Counted from the first letter of the stretch, positions 9,201 to 19,871 are shown. The stretch is 64,000 nucleotides of DNA from Winogradskyella sp. (GCF_003712105.1 NZ_RHLG01000002.1:620001-684000); one strand, 5' to 3'. Program-made: numbers and translations. Notes: generated from the sequence alone by a model not told the origin.

Positions 9201-10726
9201 TTGATGGAGAATTGCTGTTAGATAAGGCAGGTTTAGGCATCCCATATCTTAATGTAGATTATAGTTTCGATTTTGATTCGAGAGTAACTCTGCAAAAGCA
9301 ACAATTTATATTTAATAATGTTGCTATGACAGATTCTCGATATTTCTCAAGAGGGTTTTTAAATGGTTTCATAGAACATAATAATTTTAGTGATTGGCAA
9401 TTAGGTCTGGATTTGTCAACTGATCGACTCTTAGTTTTAGATACAGAAGAGTCTGAAGATGAATTGTATTACGGTACAGGTTTTGTTTCAGGTGAAGCTA
9501 ATATTACTGGATATACCGATAACCTTACAATTTATGTAGATGGGAAAACCGAAGACGGTACAGTATTTAATATTCCGTTAAACGATGCAGAAAGTTTTGG
9601 TGACAACTCTTATATAAAATTTTTAAGCCCAGATGAACGCGTTAAACGCGCAAAAGGTGAAGTAGTAACTCAGACAGAAATAAAAGGATTAAACCTTGAA
9701 TTTAATCTTAATGTAGAACCAAATGCAGAGATTGAGATTGTTATAGATAAAGATTCTGGTAGTACTATAAAAGGGCGAGGAGAAGGTATTCTGGGTATTT
9801 TTATAAATACTAATGGAAAGTTTGAAATGTATGGTGATTTCTCTGTATTTGAAGGTGTATATAATTTTAAATATCGTGGCATTGCTGAGAAAAAATTTAC
9901 TGTTGAACCCGGAGGAAATATAGTTTGGTCAGGTGACCCATTGGGTGCTGAAATTAATCTTAAAGCTTTGTATTCTACCACTACTAATCCTTCTGTACTT
10001 TTGGATGCCCCAATAAATCGTTCAATTCCTGTAAACCTCGAAATTAATCTTACAGGTCAGCTTGAACGTCCTGATCCTGATTTTAGATTCGATTTTCCAA
10101 ATGTAGGTTCTACTATTAAATCCGAGTTAGATTATAGATTATCTTCAAAGGAAGATCGAGATAACCAAGCTCTTTATTTGTTAGCTACTGGTGGTTTTGC
10201 AAGTGGGTTGGCAGACTTAAACATCTCTGGTACAATTTCAGAACGACTAAGCGGAATTATCGGAAGTATTTTTGGAGATGATAATGACAATTTTAAAGTT
10301 GGTGTAGATTTAGATTTAGCACAAAACAATCCAGATTTTGATACACAAAGTAGAGTAGGACTTACCCTGCAAACTAAACTATCAGATAAAGTAATTATTA
10401 ATGGCAAAGTTGGTGTACCTTTCGGAAGCACAACACAAACTACTATTGTTGGTGATGTTCAAATAGATTGGTTATTAAATGACCAAGGAACATTGAGAGC
10501 AACAGTATTTAATAGAGAAAACGCAATTCAAAATTTTGGTGATCAAATCAATTTTACACAAGGTTTAGGTATAAGCTACAATGTAGAGTTTGATGATTTT
10601 AAAGAGCTAATTCAGAAAATCTTTAAAAGCCAGGATAAAAAAGATAAGCCTAAACCTAAAAAAGAAGATGCTAAAGAAGAAGAATTGATGTCTGATTTCA
10701 TGAAAGTCAAAGAGAAAAACAACTAA
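6284..10726 (+). CDS. tamB: TamB-like translocation/assembly module protein (AsmA/DUF490 family)
   Basis: This 1480-residue protein has a single N-terminal membrane anchor at about residues 9-31 and a very long beta-rich periplasmic body of repeating AsmA-like strands. A C-terminal DUF490 (TamB) domain covers roughly residues 1100-1450, with RGEGILGIFINTNGKFEMYG near residue 1166. The last ~40 residues are strongly charged (KDKPKPKKEDAKEE). TamB-type proteins bridge the inner and outer membranes for outer-membrane protein insertion and, in related members, lipid transport. No TamA homologue lies next to it here. The gene stands alone, divergent from tsaD and 150 bp before pfkA. Confidence 0.9.
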   Translation: MKRIKRVLKIIGKIAAILVLLFVILVLILSIPSVQTRLGKYATKKINEDYKTNINIGKVGLQFNGDVELKEILIKDYKLDTLIAINELNTSIISLSNLYNNKLTFGDIDIEDLYFNLKTYEGETDTNLDVFVERFEDDNPRQGPSSFLMSSSDVSVYNGVFLLSDENRENPEVLNFSKLNINATDFVISGPEVRTRINTLGFVDSRGVRLENLSTNFEYTLDHMMFNQLNIKTKASNLLGELRFDYNREDFKEFTDKVELTASFKDSYVQLSELNSFYNEFGTNQRASLNANFSGTLNDLQVSNLNVSTSRNTKIIGDINFKNIFNNSEENFVLDGRYRNLSSNYRDLVALLPNVLGKSIPTIFEKVGNFRLTGSSTITNELINADLDINTELGKAKTNLKLTNIDDIDNADYIGNVILEDFNIGVLVNDPLVENTSLNLDVEGTSFKLDDIDTNIKGEVSYLDYNNYRYTGILVSGDIGKHIFNGKLNAKDPNLILDFNGLADMSQEIRKFDFKANVTYANLKVLNFVDRDSLSEFRGLVDMAVTGSTYDNLRGRIDVKNTSYKNQDKLYSFKDFDIVSSFNNDIRTIKINSPDIINGKITGKFKIEEILKLTENSLGSIYTNYSPHEISDNQFLNFDFKIYNQIAAVFDKDLSLAQNTNVKGRIETDEKGFELEFSSPKISFRDYVATRINLEVDNSNPVYNTFLEVKQLESDFYSITDFDLINVTKRDTLFVKSEFKGGENQVDDYNINLYYTINEDNNSVLGFQKSDFKFKGFDWFINYNKNNLNKITFDKTLTNFKIDDILINQGQEEMLLSGVLRDSTHKNINLDFKNVYLEKITPTIDSLALSGRVNGKLALLQNDGIYLPKSDITIEQFNVNQYNLGNLRALVEGDNSLTKYNLDINLQNGSVKTLDVDGYVDVNTTRPNINVDVGFDDFLIDPLNPLGEGVISNIRGLVSGNAKVTGNLNKPSIDGELLLDKAGLGIPYLNVDYSFDFDSRVTLQKQQFIFNNVAMTDSRYFSRGFLNGFIEHNNFSDWQLGLDLSTDRLLVLDTEESEDELYYGTGFVSGEANITGYTDNLTIYVDGKTEDGTVFNIPLNDAESFGDNSYIKFLSPDERVKRAKGEVVTQTEIKGLNLEFNLNVEPNAEIEIVIDKDSGSTIKGRGEGILGIFINTNGKFEMYGDFSVFEGVYNFKYRGIAEKKFTVEPGGNIVWSGDPLGAEINLKALYSTTTNPSVLLDAPINRSIPVNLEINLTGQLERPDPDFRFDFPNVGSTIKSELDYRLSSKEDRDNQALYLLATGGFASGLADLNISGTISERLSGIIGSIFGDDNDNFKVGVDLDLAQNNPDFDTQSRVGLTLQTKLSDKVIINGKVGVPFGSTTQTTIVGDVQIDWLLNDQGTLRATVFNRENAIQNFGDQINFTQGLGISYNVEFDDFKELIQKIFKSQDKKDKPKPKKEDAKEEELMSDFMKVKEKNN

Positions 10727-10875
10727 CAATTCTCTTTTTTTGTCAAAATCTCAAAAATCTAATTAATTATTTATCAACTATAACGTTTGAGATTCATCTT
10801 ACTACTATTTTTTTACATTTTACTTACATTTTTATGTGTTAGGTTTTATAATTTTACCATAAATAAACCTAAATA

Positions 10876-12883
<2,008 letters not shown>

Positions 12884-12909
12884 TCTATAACTATAAGAAG
12901 ATAAAAACT

Positions 12910-12956
12910 AAATTCCGTAGGATGATATGTAACAACAACCTGCGGAATTTTAATTT
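12910..12956 (+). terminator. hairpin downstream of gapA
   Basis: A 12-bp stem (AAATTCCGTAGG pairing with CCTGCGGAATTT, one G-U pair) encloses a 17-nt loop and is followed by a weak T-rich run. It probably limits read-through into the kinase gene. Confidence 0.5.
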
Positions 12957-12970
12957 AAAACTAAATCAAC

Positions 12971-13834
12971 ATGATTTTAATTACTGACGGTGGCTCTACT
13001 AAATGTGATTGGATTGCAATAGGCAATGATGGTGAACAAGCTGCAGACAAAATAAGAACCAAAGGGCTTAACCCTGCAATTATAGAAGAGAAAAAACTGA
13101 GAAAAACTGTTCGTAAAAGTAAAGAGCTGATGGCTTTGGCGCATGATGTTACCCATGTATTTTTTTACGGAGCAGGTTGCGGAACAGAAAAACCAAGACA
13201 ATTATTAAAATCTGTTTTAGAAAGCCACTTTCCTAAAGCACTCGTTGAGGTTAGAGAAGATACTTATGCGGCTGTTAGAGCATGCATTAATACTAATGAT
13301 GAAGCCGCTGTGGTTTGTATTTTAGGTACAGGCTCTAACTGCAGTTACTATGACGGTAATGAACTTCACCAAAGAGTTGATAGCTTAGGTTATACATTAA
13401 TGGATGATGCGAGTGGTAATTATTTTGGTAAGCAATTAATTAGAGACTATTACTTTAATAAGATGCCAGAAACGATTAGGGTGGCATTTGAGCATAAACA
13501 CAATTTAGATGCAGATTTTATTAAGTATAATCTCTATAAGCAGGCCAATCCTAGTGCCTACTTAGCTGACCATGCAGAATTTATGTTTTTAAATAGAGAT
13601 TCAGAATACATAAGAAACGTAATTAAAAGTGGTATACGTGTTTTTGCTGATAACATGATAATGCAGTTTGAGGAAGAATTAAAAACTGGTGTACCTGTTC
13701 ATTTTGCTGGCTCCATAGCATATTTTTCAAGTAACGAAATAAAAGAAGTTGCGGAAGAATTTGGTTTTACGGTCGGTAATTTTGTAAGACGTCCAATTGA
13801 TGGACTAGTAGATTATCATATAAAAAACCTATAA
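12971..13834 (+). CDS. N-acetylglucosamine kinase-like protein (BadF/BadG/BcrA/BcrD ATPase family)
   Basis: This 287-residue ASKHA-fold protein begins with the phosphate-1 motif ITDGGSTKCDW (residues 3-13). A second phosphate loop, ILGTGSNCS, lies near residue 117. An adenosine-type glycine motif, HFAGSIAYFSS, lies near residue 246. The length and the DGGSTK start match bacterial GlcNAc/GlcN kinases, which phosphorylate the amino sugar for cell-wall recycling. Substrate assignment is inferred from family resemblance. It lies 87 bp behind gapA across a hairpin and may have partly independent expression. Confidence 0.8.
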   Translation: MILITDGGSTKCDWIAIGNDGEQAADKIRTKGLNPAIIEEKKLRKTVRKSKELMALAHDVTHVFFYGAGCGTEKPRQLLKSVLESHFPKALVEVREDTYAAVRACINTNDEAAVVCILGTGSNCSYYDGNELHQRVDSLGYTLMDDASGNYFGKQLIRDYYFNKMPETIRVAFEHKHNLDADFIKYNLYKQANPSAYLADHAEFMFLNRDSEYIRNVIKSGIRVFADNMIMQFEEELKTGVPVHFAGSIAYFSSNEIKEVAEEFGFTVGNFVRRPIDGLVDYHIKNL

Positions 13835-13874
13835 AATTTGCTGTAAAAAGCTGTTAATAAATCTACATTTGACT

Positions 13875-13906
13875 ATTGTAAAACTTATATTTTGGTTTTA
13901 TCTTTG
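13875..13906 (+). promoter_or_regulatory. candidate promoter for the 58-residue membrane protein
   Basis: ATTG (13875-13878) is followed after 20 nt by TATCTTTG (13899-13906), matching TTG-N20-TAnnTTTG. The small gene begins 25 nt downstream. Confidence 0.5.
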
Positions 13907-13931
13907 TCAAAACTTTTGAAAGACAACAACT

Positions 13932-14108
13932 ATGTTCGAATTTGATCAATATTTAGGATTTTTAGCATTTTTAACCATTTTAACCATAGGGTTCTGGTTA
14001 ATGATTTTCCTTTTAACTTTTGTAATACCTTATTGGGTGTTTGGGTCTTCTATTGAACGTGTTAAAGAAATTTTAGCCGAAAGAAAAGCTAAACGAGAAG
14101 CTAACTAG
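13932..14108 (+). CDS. small single-pass membrane protein, 58 residues, unknown function
   Basis: An ATG at 13932 opens a 58-codon frame closed by TAG at 14106-14108. It begins MFEFDQYLGF, runs through a strongly hydrophobic stretch (LTILTIGFWLMIFLLTFVIP, about residues 14-33), and ends in a basic-acidic helix (ERVKEILAERKAKREAN). A promoter-like element lies upstream and a terminator lies 27 bp downstream, so it has its own transcription unit. The composition is that of a genuine small membrane protein with a cytoplasmic amphipathic tail. I know no family name for it. Confidence 0.7.
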   Translation: MFEFDQYLGFLAFLTILTIGFWLMIFLLTFVIPYWVFGSSIERVKEILAERKAKREAN

Positions 14109-14134
14109 AATTTAATATTTAGATATAATAGACT

Positions 14135-14163
14135 AAAGAGTTCCTATGGGGACTCTTTTTTTG
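14135..14163 (+). terminator. rho-independent terminator of the small membrane protein gene
   Basis: The stem AAAGAGTTCC/GGGACTCTTT (one G-U pair) has a 4-nt loop and is followed by a run of T residues. Confidence 0.75.
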
Positions 14164-14202
14164 TGCTATTATTTCGGTAATTTAGTAATCTAAATTGTTA
14201 CT

Positions 14203-15540
14203 ATGAGATTCCTTACCGTTTTACTTTTATTAATCACAACACACTTCAATGCGCAACAGATTCTTCCTGAAAGAGCCCGTGCTGAAGTAGTTGACGAAAT
14301 ATTAAAAGACAGATTCAACAACTTGCTTCCAAAATTGATGGATAACGCAGGTTTTGATATGTGGATTTTAATATCACGTGAATATAACGAAGACCCAGTT
14401 CTTAAAACTATGTTGCCAGCAACTTGGTTAAATGCACGCAGACGCACCATACTGGTGTTCCATAGAGATAAAGCCAATGATACAATAGAAAAATTGGCTG
14501 TAGCTAGGTATAATTTTGGAGAGAATATTATGTCCGCTTGGGATAAGGAAAAAGAACCTGATCAATGGAAACGATTAATGCAGATAATTGAAGAGCGAAA
14601 ACCAAACGCGATAGGGCTCAATTATTCCGAGCACTTTAATATATGCGACGGAATTGTTAAGACTGATTACGAGGAATTTATGAATAATCTTCCAGATGTT
14701 TATGCTTCTAAAGTAAAATCTGCAGAAAAATTAGCGATAAGTTGGATAGAAACAAGAACTGAAACCGAGATGATTATATATAATCAGTTAGTGGATATTA
14801 CTCACGATATTATAGCTGAGGCTTTTTCTGAAACTGTTATTACTCCTGGTATAACGACAACAACAGATGTTGAATGGTGGATGCGAGATAAGGTGACTTC
14901 TTTAGGTCTAGAAACATGGTTTCATCCTACAGTAGATGTGCAACGTACAGCTGAAAAATTAGGAAATCACTTATATGCATTTTCTAATAGACCCGAAGAT
15001 ATGGTAATCTTGCCCGGTGACTTATTGCATTGCGATTTTGGTATAACTTACTTAAGGTTGAATACCGATTGTCAAGAACTAGCCTATGTTTTAAAACCCA
15101 ATGAAAAAGAGCCGCCTAAATTTTTACGAGATGCTTTAAAATTAGGAAATAGGGTTCAGGATATTTTTACATCAAATTTCCAAACAGGAAAAACTGGGAA
15201 TACAATACTTAAAGAATCTCTTGAGCAAGGCAAGTCTGAAGATTTAAGACCTGCAATTTATACACATCCATTAGGAAGCTATGGACATTCATCAGGTACC
15301 ACACTTGGTATGTGGGATTCACAAAATGGTGTACCTGTTAGAGGTGATTATCCTTTACAGGAAAATACAGTTTATGCTATTGAATTAAATACTACAGTAA
15401 CACTACCAGAATGGAAGCGCGATATCCGCGTAATGCTTGAAGAAGCTGGGTTTTGGAGCGAAAACGGATTTAGATATGTCAATGGAAGACAAACAAAACT
15501 TTTAACGATTCCTAGAGTTAAAGATCATCAAGGGAACTAG
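14203..15540 (+). CDS. secreted M24-family metallopeptidase (Xaa-Pro aminopeptidase-like)
   Basis: This 445-residue protein has a signal peptide (MRFLTVLLLLITTHFNAQ). An N-terminal creatinase-like domain is followed by a pita-bread M24 domain. The five metal ligands are visible: D278 (LHCDFG), D289 (NTDCQE), H362 in the THPLGSYGHSSG segment, E393 (AIELN) and an E near 411 (MLEEAG). It probably removes N-terminal residues before proline from peptides in the periplasm. It is monocistronic and converges on the MFS gene with a 23-bp overlap of coding ends. Confidence 0.85.
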   Translation: MRFLTVLLLLITTHFNAQQILPERARAEVVDEILKDRFNNLLPKLMDNAGFDMWILISREYNEDPVLKTMLPATWLNARRRTILVFHRDKANDTIEKLAVARYNFGENIMSAWDKEKEPDQWKRLMQIIEERKPNAIGLNYSEHFNICDGIVKTDYEEFMNNLPDVYASKVKSAEKLAISWIETRTETEMIIYNQLVDITHDIIAEAFSETVITPGITTTTDVEWWMRDKVTSLGLETWFHPTVDVQRTAEKLGNHLYAFSNRPEDMVILPGDLLHCDFGITYLRLNTDCQELAYVLKPNEKEPPKFLRDALKLGNRVQDIFTSNFQTGKTGNTILKESLEQGKSEDLRPAIYTHPLGSYGHSSGTTLGMWDSQNGVPVRGDYPLQENTVYAIELNTTVTLPEWKRDIRVMLEEAGFWSENGFRYVNGRQTKLLTIPRVKDHQGN

Positions 15541-16801
15541 TTGAGTGTTTATAGAACATATATGAAGCCACTAAACCTACTAGAGTAAATAATCCCATAA
15601 CTCCAAAAGCATGTTGCAAACCAAGAGCACCTTTATTAGCATCCAAAAAATAACCCATTAGCAAACCAGCAAAAATATCTGGAGTATAGCCAACTACGGA
15701 GATAAAACCAACAGCAGTTCCTGTTACTGCTAAAGGAATTTTTGCCTCTTCTAATGTTGCAAAATAGAGCACACGAGCAGAATAAACACCTAAAGCCATT
15801 GTACCAATCGAGAGTACAAACATTAAAGTTTTAGTATCATCAATAATACCTAGATAAAAAATTAGACTTGTAACAGTCATTAATAAAAATCCTATCATAA
15901 TCCAAAGTGATGCTCGAGTTCTATCAGCCAATAAACCTATAACGATACCAATAGCTGGTCGTAAATACAATAAATACGTACCAACCTTTGCAGCTTCAAT
16001 TTTATTATAAAGCATTACTTCCTCCGCATATTTGCTAAAAAGATCTGTCATTTTATAACCATAGTAAGCACAAAGGATTATAATCATGAGTAGCCAAACT
16101 GCTCGATACTTCATAACTAATTTAAAGTTAGTTAAGGTCAATAATTTGGCATTATTTTCAGATTTTAACCCTTCTTTATCATGTAATCTTAAAAAGAAAA
16201 ATACAATAATCCCTATTAGCAAAACGGCAATAGAGGTATACCATATCACTTGCTTAAAAGCCAATTGGCGTTCCGTCACCGATGTCAATTCAATATCTTT
16301 TGTAATGAACAAGGAAAAAATGACGACACCTGCAGAACCGAATAGAGCGGCTACCAAACCGCGTCCACCATCCAAAAAGCCGAAAGCTATGCCTTGTTTA
16401 TTAGAACCACCCCAAATTCTGGTGGCTTTAATCATTGCTGCCCAGAACAAGAAAATGGTTGTAAAACCCCAAAATCCGTATAGAATACGAAGATTAAGAA
16501 GCGACGGATATGTTGACAAATAAAAGCCACCTAAAGCAGTTAGAACTAATGCTGATGACATTAATATATTAGGTTTAAATCGATCAGCCAGTGGTCCACC
16601 AAAAAGGTAGGACACTAAAGCGACAGTTCCATAAGCCGCAAAACAACCACCTAGTTCAGTATCTGAAATGGAAAACGATTCCAAAAAAGTATTTCTAAAA
16701 ATACGTTGTAAAACAAAGGGCAAAATAAAAACAGCCTCTGCGGCTAATATCAATAATATTATAACGTACAGAGGCTGATTCTTAGTTGAGTTATCTGCCA
16801 T
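15518..16801 (-). CDS. major facilitator superfamily transporter
   Basis: This ~427-residue protein has about twelve membrane segments and a central cytoplasmic loop (RLHDKEGLKSENNAK). An N-terminal motif near residue 67 (GGPLADRFKPN) fits the MFS motif A consensus. The chosen start (MADNSTKNQ) at 16801 follows the carboxylase stop after one base (TAATATG), so the pair is translationally coupled; an upstream ATG at 16819 is less likely. The substrate is unknown. Cotranscription with a branched-chain acyl-CoA carboxylase subunit suggests an organic acid but does not prove it. Confidence 0.85.
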   Translation of the reverse strand: MADNSTKNQPLYVIILLILAAEAVFILPFVLQRIFRNTFLESFSISDTELGGCFAAYGTVALVSYLFGGPLADRFKPNILMSSALVLTALGGFYLSTYPSLLNLRILYGFWGFTTIFLFWAAMIKATRIWGGSNKQGIAFGFLDGGRGLVAALFGSAGVVIFSLFITKDIELTSVTERQLAFKQVIWYTSIAVLLIGIIVFFFLRLHDKEGLKSENNAKLLTLTNFKLVMKYRAVWLLMIIILCAYYGYKMTDLFSKYAEEVMLYNKIEAAKVGTYLLYLRPAIGIVIGLLADRTRASLWIMIGFLLMTVTSLIFYLGIIDDTKTLMFVLSIGTMALGVYSARVLYFATLEEAKIPLAVTGTAVGFISVVGYTPDIFAGLLMGYFLDANKGALGLQHAFGVMGLFTLVGLVASYMFYKHSTSSLDDL

Positions 16802-16802
16802 A

Positions 16803-18446
16803 TTATACTTGCAATACACCTAAATTAAAAGGCTTCTCGATTGGAGCGTGGTTTGCAGCTTCTATTCCCATGCTTATCCACTGACGTGTGTCAAGTGGAT
16901 CAATAATGGCATCTGTCCAAAGACGTGCAGCGGCATAATACGGCGATACTTGTTTATCGTATCTGGATTTAATCTTATTATAAAGTTCTTCTTCTTTTTC
17001 CTTTGTAATAGTTTCACCTTTCTTTTTAAGTGAAGCTGTTTCTATTTGAAGTAAGACCTTGGCTGCCGATTTACCACTCATTACAGCCAATTCAGCACTT
17101 GGCCACGCCACAATAAGTCGTGGATCATATGCTTTACCACACATGGCGTAATTTCCGGCACCATAACTATTACCAATTACAATCGTAAATTTAGGTACAA
17201 CAGAGTTACTGACTGCATTAACCATTTTTGCGCCATCTTTTATAATACCACCATGTTCGGATTTGCTTCCAACCATAAATCCAGTAACATCTTGCAAGAA
17301 TACCAAGGGTATTTTCTTCTGATTACAATTGGCAATAAAACGTGTTGCCTTATCTGCTGAATCGTTATAAATTACACCTCCAAACTGCATTTCGCTAGGT
17401 TTAGTCTTAGCACCTTTAGTTTTTACTATCTGACGTTGATTTGCAACAATACCTACTGCCCAACCATCGATACGTGCATATCCTGTAATTATAGTTTGCC
17501 CATAACCAGCTTTGTATTCTTCAAATTCTGAATTATCGACCAGTCTATTAATAATCTTATTCATATCATATTGGTCAGCTCTACTTTCAGGAAGAATACC
17601 ATAAATATCCTCAGGGTTATCTTTTGGTTGTTCTGCTTTTACTCTATTAAATCCTGCTTTATCGAAATCTCCTATTTTATCAACGATATTTTTAATAGTA
17701 TCCAATGCGTCCTTGTCATCCTTAGCCTTATAGTCAGTGACTCCAGAGATTTCGCAATGCGTAGTCGCCCCACCAAGGGATTCATTATCTATAGTTTCGC
17801 CAATAGCAGCTTTCACTAAATAACTACCAGCTAAAAATATGCTTCCAGTTTTATCAACTATTAAGGCTTCATCGCTCATAATAGGTAAATAAGCACCACC
17901 AGCCACACAACTTCCCATAACAGCTGCAATTTGGGTAATTCCCATACTGCTCATTACCGCATTATTTCTAAAAATCCGCCCAAAATGTTCTTTATCAGGG
18001 AAAATCTCGTCCTGCATTGGTAAGAAAACACCAGCACTATCAACCAGATAAATAATTGGTAATTTGTTTTCTATAGCTATTTCTTGAGCTCTTAAGTTTT
18101 TCTTTCCTGTAATTGGAAACCAAGCTCCAGCTTTTACTGTGGCGTCATTTGCTACAACGATACATTGTTTGCCTTTGATGTATCCTATTTTTATGACAAC
18201 TCCACCAGATGGACATCCGCCATAATCGTTATACATATCTTCTCCTGCAAATGCACCAATTTCGATTGATGTTGACTTTGAGTCAAGCAGATAATCAATA
18301 CGTTCTCTTGCCGTCATCTTGCCTTTGCTATGGTGTTTTTCAATATTTTTTGTACCGCCACCAAGTTTTACCTTAGCTAAGCGACTTTTGAGAGTAGAGA
18401 GTAGAAGTTTATTATGATCTTCGTTTTTATTGAATTTGATATCCAT
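16803..18446 (-). CDS. acyl-CoA carboxylase beta subunit, methylcrotonyl-CoA carboxylase type
   Basis: This 547-residue carboxyltransferase has a tandem crotonase-like fold (N-half residues 20-290, C-half 300-530). The GGGTKNIEKHHSKGKMTARER start, the VDSAGVFLPMQDEIFPD segment and the MSDEALIVDKTGSIFLAGSYLVK segment (given here as separate short parts of the family pattern) resemble MCC beta rather than PCC beta, which lacks the insertion. It would carboxylate 3-methylcrotonyl-CoA in leucine breakdown with a biotin-carrying alpha subunit that is not in this window. The MFS gene follows after one base. Confidence 0.83.
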   Translation of the reverse strand: MDIKFNKNEDHNKLLLSTLKSRLAKVKLGGGTKNIEKHHSKGKMTARERIDYLLDSKSTSIEIGAFAGEDMYNDYGGCPSGGVVIKIGYIKGKQCIVVANDATVKAGAWFPITGKKNLRAQEIAIENKLPIIYLVDSAGVFLPMQDEIFPDKEHFGRIFRNNAVMSSMGITQIAAVMGSCVAGGAYLPIMSDEALIVDKTGSIFLAGSYLVKAAIGETIDNESLGGATTHCEISGVTDYKAKDDKDALDTIKNIVDKIGDFDKAGFNRVKAEQPKDNPEDIYGILPESRADQYDMNKIINRLVDNSEFEEYKAGYGQTIITGYARIDGWAVGIVANQRQIVKTKGAKTKPSEMQFGGVIYNDSADKATRFIANCNQKKIPLVFLQDVTGFMVGSKSEHGGIIKDGAKMVNAVSNSVVPKFTIVIGNSYGAGNYAMCGKAYDPRLIVAWPSAELAVMSGKSAAKVLLQIETASLKKKGETITKEKEEELYNKIKSRYDKQVSPYYAAARLWTDAIIDPLDTRQWISMGIEAANHAPIEKPFNLGVLQV

Positions 18447-18538
18447 GTATAAGATTATTATATGGTACGAATTTACAAAACTAATTATTCATCTCTCTTT
18501 TGATATTCTAAATGAAATGTTAAATATTAATTACATGG

Positions 18539-18562
18539 AAATATATTCCTTGGAAAATAAAA
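18539..18562. promoter_or_regulatory. candidate MarR operator upstream of the FMN reductase operon
   Basis: The sequence TTCCTTGGAAAATAAA (18546-18561) matches the right half and core of the perfect palindrome at 19872-19895 with one mismatch. It overlaps the presumed -33 element of the operon that encodes the MarR protein, as expected for autorepression. Confidence 0.6.
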
Positions 18563-18580
18563 TAATTTAATCTATATTTG
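18550..18580 (+). promoter_or_regulatory. promoter of the FMN reductase-GNAT-MarR operon
   Basis: TTGG (18550-18553) is followed after 19 nt by TATATTTG (18573-18580), a good match to the Bacteroidota consensus. The -33 part lies inside the candidate operator. Confidence 0.65.
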
Positions 18581-18601
18581 TAGTATCAAAATATGAAAGA
18601 C

Positions 18602-19132
18602 ATGAAAAATATAATAGCATTTGCAGGAAGTAATAGTAGAACATCAATGAACAAGCAATTGGCAACCTACGCTGCATCATTAGTAAATAATGTTAATGTA
18701 ACCGTTTTGGATTTAAATGATTTTGAATTGCCATTATATGGTATTGATTACGAAAACGAGCATGGTATACCAGATAATGCAAAACGTTTTTATGAGCTAA
18801 TTACATCTACAGATGGAATAGTACTATCCTTAGCAGAACATAATGGTGCTTATGCAACTGTATTTAAAAATTTATTTGATTGGATGTCTCGCATTAATCA
18901 AAAACTCTGGAGTGACAAGCCAATGTTATTAATGGCGGCATCACCAGGAGGTAGAGGTGGTGCTACTGTATTAGATATAGCTTTAGGTCGTTTTCCATAC
19001 ATGGGTGGAAATATAGTTGGAAAATTTTCATTACCTTCTTTCGGGTCTAATTTTCAAGATGGTGAGATTACAGATACTGAATTAAATAGTGTATTGCTTG
19101 AACAAGTAAAGCAATTTGAAGACAGTATATAG
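18602..19132 (+). CDS. NAD(P)H-dependent FMN reductase-like flavoprotein
   Basis: This 176-residue flavodoxin-fold protein starts with the FMN phosphate loop AFAGSNSRTSMNKQ and has an LAEHNGAYATVFKNLFDW segment near residue 79 and a SPGGRGG loop near residue 115. These fit the NADPH-dependent FMN reductase/ArsH/YhdA group (PF03358). It would reduce FMN or quinones at the cost of NAD(P)H. An ATG nine bases earlier (18593) is possible but lies very close to the promoter. It is the first gene of a tight operon ending in the MarR gene, which suggests a redox or electrophile response. Confidence 0.82.
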   Translation: MKNIIAFAGSNSRTSMNKQLATYAASLVNNVNVTVLDLNDFELPLYGIDYENEHGIPDNAKRFYELITSTDGIVLSLAEHNGAYATVFKNLFDWMSRINQKLWSDKPMLLMAASPGGRGGATVLDIALGRFPYMGGNIVGKFSLPSFGSNFQDGEITDTELNSVLLEQVKQFEDSI

Positions 19133-19134
19133 CC

Positions 19135-19416
19135 ATGAATATTCAACACATAGAAAATGGAGCCAAAGGTGAATTCTACTATGAAGTAGAAGGGCAAAAG
19201 TTAGGGTTAATGACCTATAATTATGCTGGGTCTGATAAGATTATTATAGACCATACTGAAGTAGATGAGTCTTTAAAAGGGCAAGGTGTAGGTTATAAAT
19301 TGGTCGAAGCTTCTGTTGATTTTGCTAGAGGAAACAATTTAAAGATCATGCCACTCTGTCCATTTGCAAATGCTGTTTTTAGAAAACGCAGTGAATATCA
19401 AGATATAAGATTTTAA
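19135..19416 (+). CDS. small GNAT-family N-acetyltransferase (YjdJ/COG2388 type)
   Basis: This 93-residue protein has the compact YjdJ-type acetyltransferase fold. The core DHTEVDESLKGQGVGYKLVE contains the acetyl-CoA loop (Q/RxxGxG/A form KGQGVG), followed by the typical IMPLCPFA segment near residue 78. The family is much shorter than ordinary GNATs and has no known substrate. It is 2 bp behind the reductase and 1 bp before the MarR gene. Confidence 0.83.
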   Translation: MNIQHIENGAKGEFYYEVEGQKLGLMTYNYAGSDKIIIDHTEVDESLKGQGVGYKLVEASVDFARGNNLKIMPLCPFANAVFRKRSEYQDIRF

Positions 19417-19417
19417 T

Positions 19418-19855
19418 ATGGGTGATTTAGCTAAAGATATCAATTCAAAGTTCGAAAATAATAGGGTGAAAGCATTGCTTAATATTATTTATACAGCCAA
19501 TTGGATCAGTAGCATTCAAAATGAGTTTTTTAAAGGCTTTGGTATTTCACCTCAACAGTATAATATACTGAGAATATTAAGAGGTGCAGAAGAGCCCTTA
19601 AAAGTACAGACTATAAAAGATCGAATGTTAGAGCGTTCACCAAACGCTACGCGACTCATGGATAAGTTATGTGCAAAAAACTATATTGAGCGTTTAACTT
19701 CAGAGCGTGACAGACGTGTAGTTAAGATTATAATCACTAATGAAGGAAAAGAATTGTTGGACTCAATTCCAAAAAACTTTAATAGAGATTTATTAAAAAA
19801 CTTAAATGAAGAAGAGGCAAGCCAATTAAGCGATTTGCTTGACAAAATGCGATAA
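19418..19855 (+). CDS. MarR-family transcriptional regulator
   Basis: This 145-residue protein contains a winged helix-turn-helix at about residues 45-110: QQYNILRILRGAEEPLKVQ, then RSPNATRLMDKL as recognition helix, then the ERDRRVVKI wing. Flanking helices would form the dimer. MarR proteins usually repress their own operon and nearby detoxification genes and release DNA on binding a small molecule or on cysteine oxidation. It is the last gene of the reductase operon. Two related palindromes (18539-18562 and 19872-19895) flank the operon and are its likely operators. Confidence 0.92.
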   Translation: MGDLAKDINSKFENNRVKALLNIIYTANWISSIQNEFFKGFGISPQQYNILRILRGAEEPLKVQTIKDRMLERSPNATRLMDKLCAKNYIERLTSERDRRVVKIIITNEGKELLDSIPKNFNRDLLKNLNEEEASQLSDLLDKMR

Positions 19856-19871
19856 TCGTATTTTTTTAATC

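Noticed and set aside
9670..9981. Open frame of about 100 codons on the minus strand within tamB
   Set aside because: It lies wholly inside a long, family-consistent gene, has no family features or start signal, and is expected by chance from the biased codon use of tamB.
16086..16523. Open frame of about 145 codons on the plus strand within the MFS gene
   Set aside because: It is antisense to a recognisable transporter. Its sequence has no hydrophobic core or family match and no plausible upstream signal.
16803..18446. Propionyl-CoA carboxylase beta subunit
   Set aside because: The VFLPMQDEIFPD and FLAGSYLVKAAIGE segments resemble methylcrotonyl-type carboxylases more than propionyl-type. 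The choice is by motif memory and an alignment would settle it.
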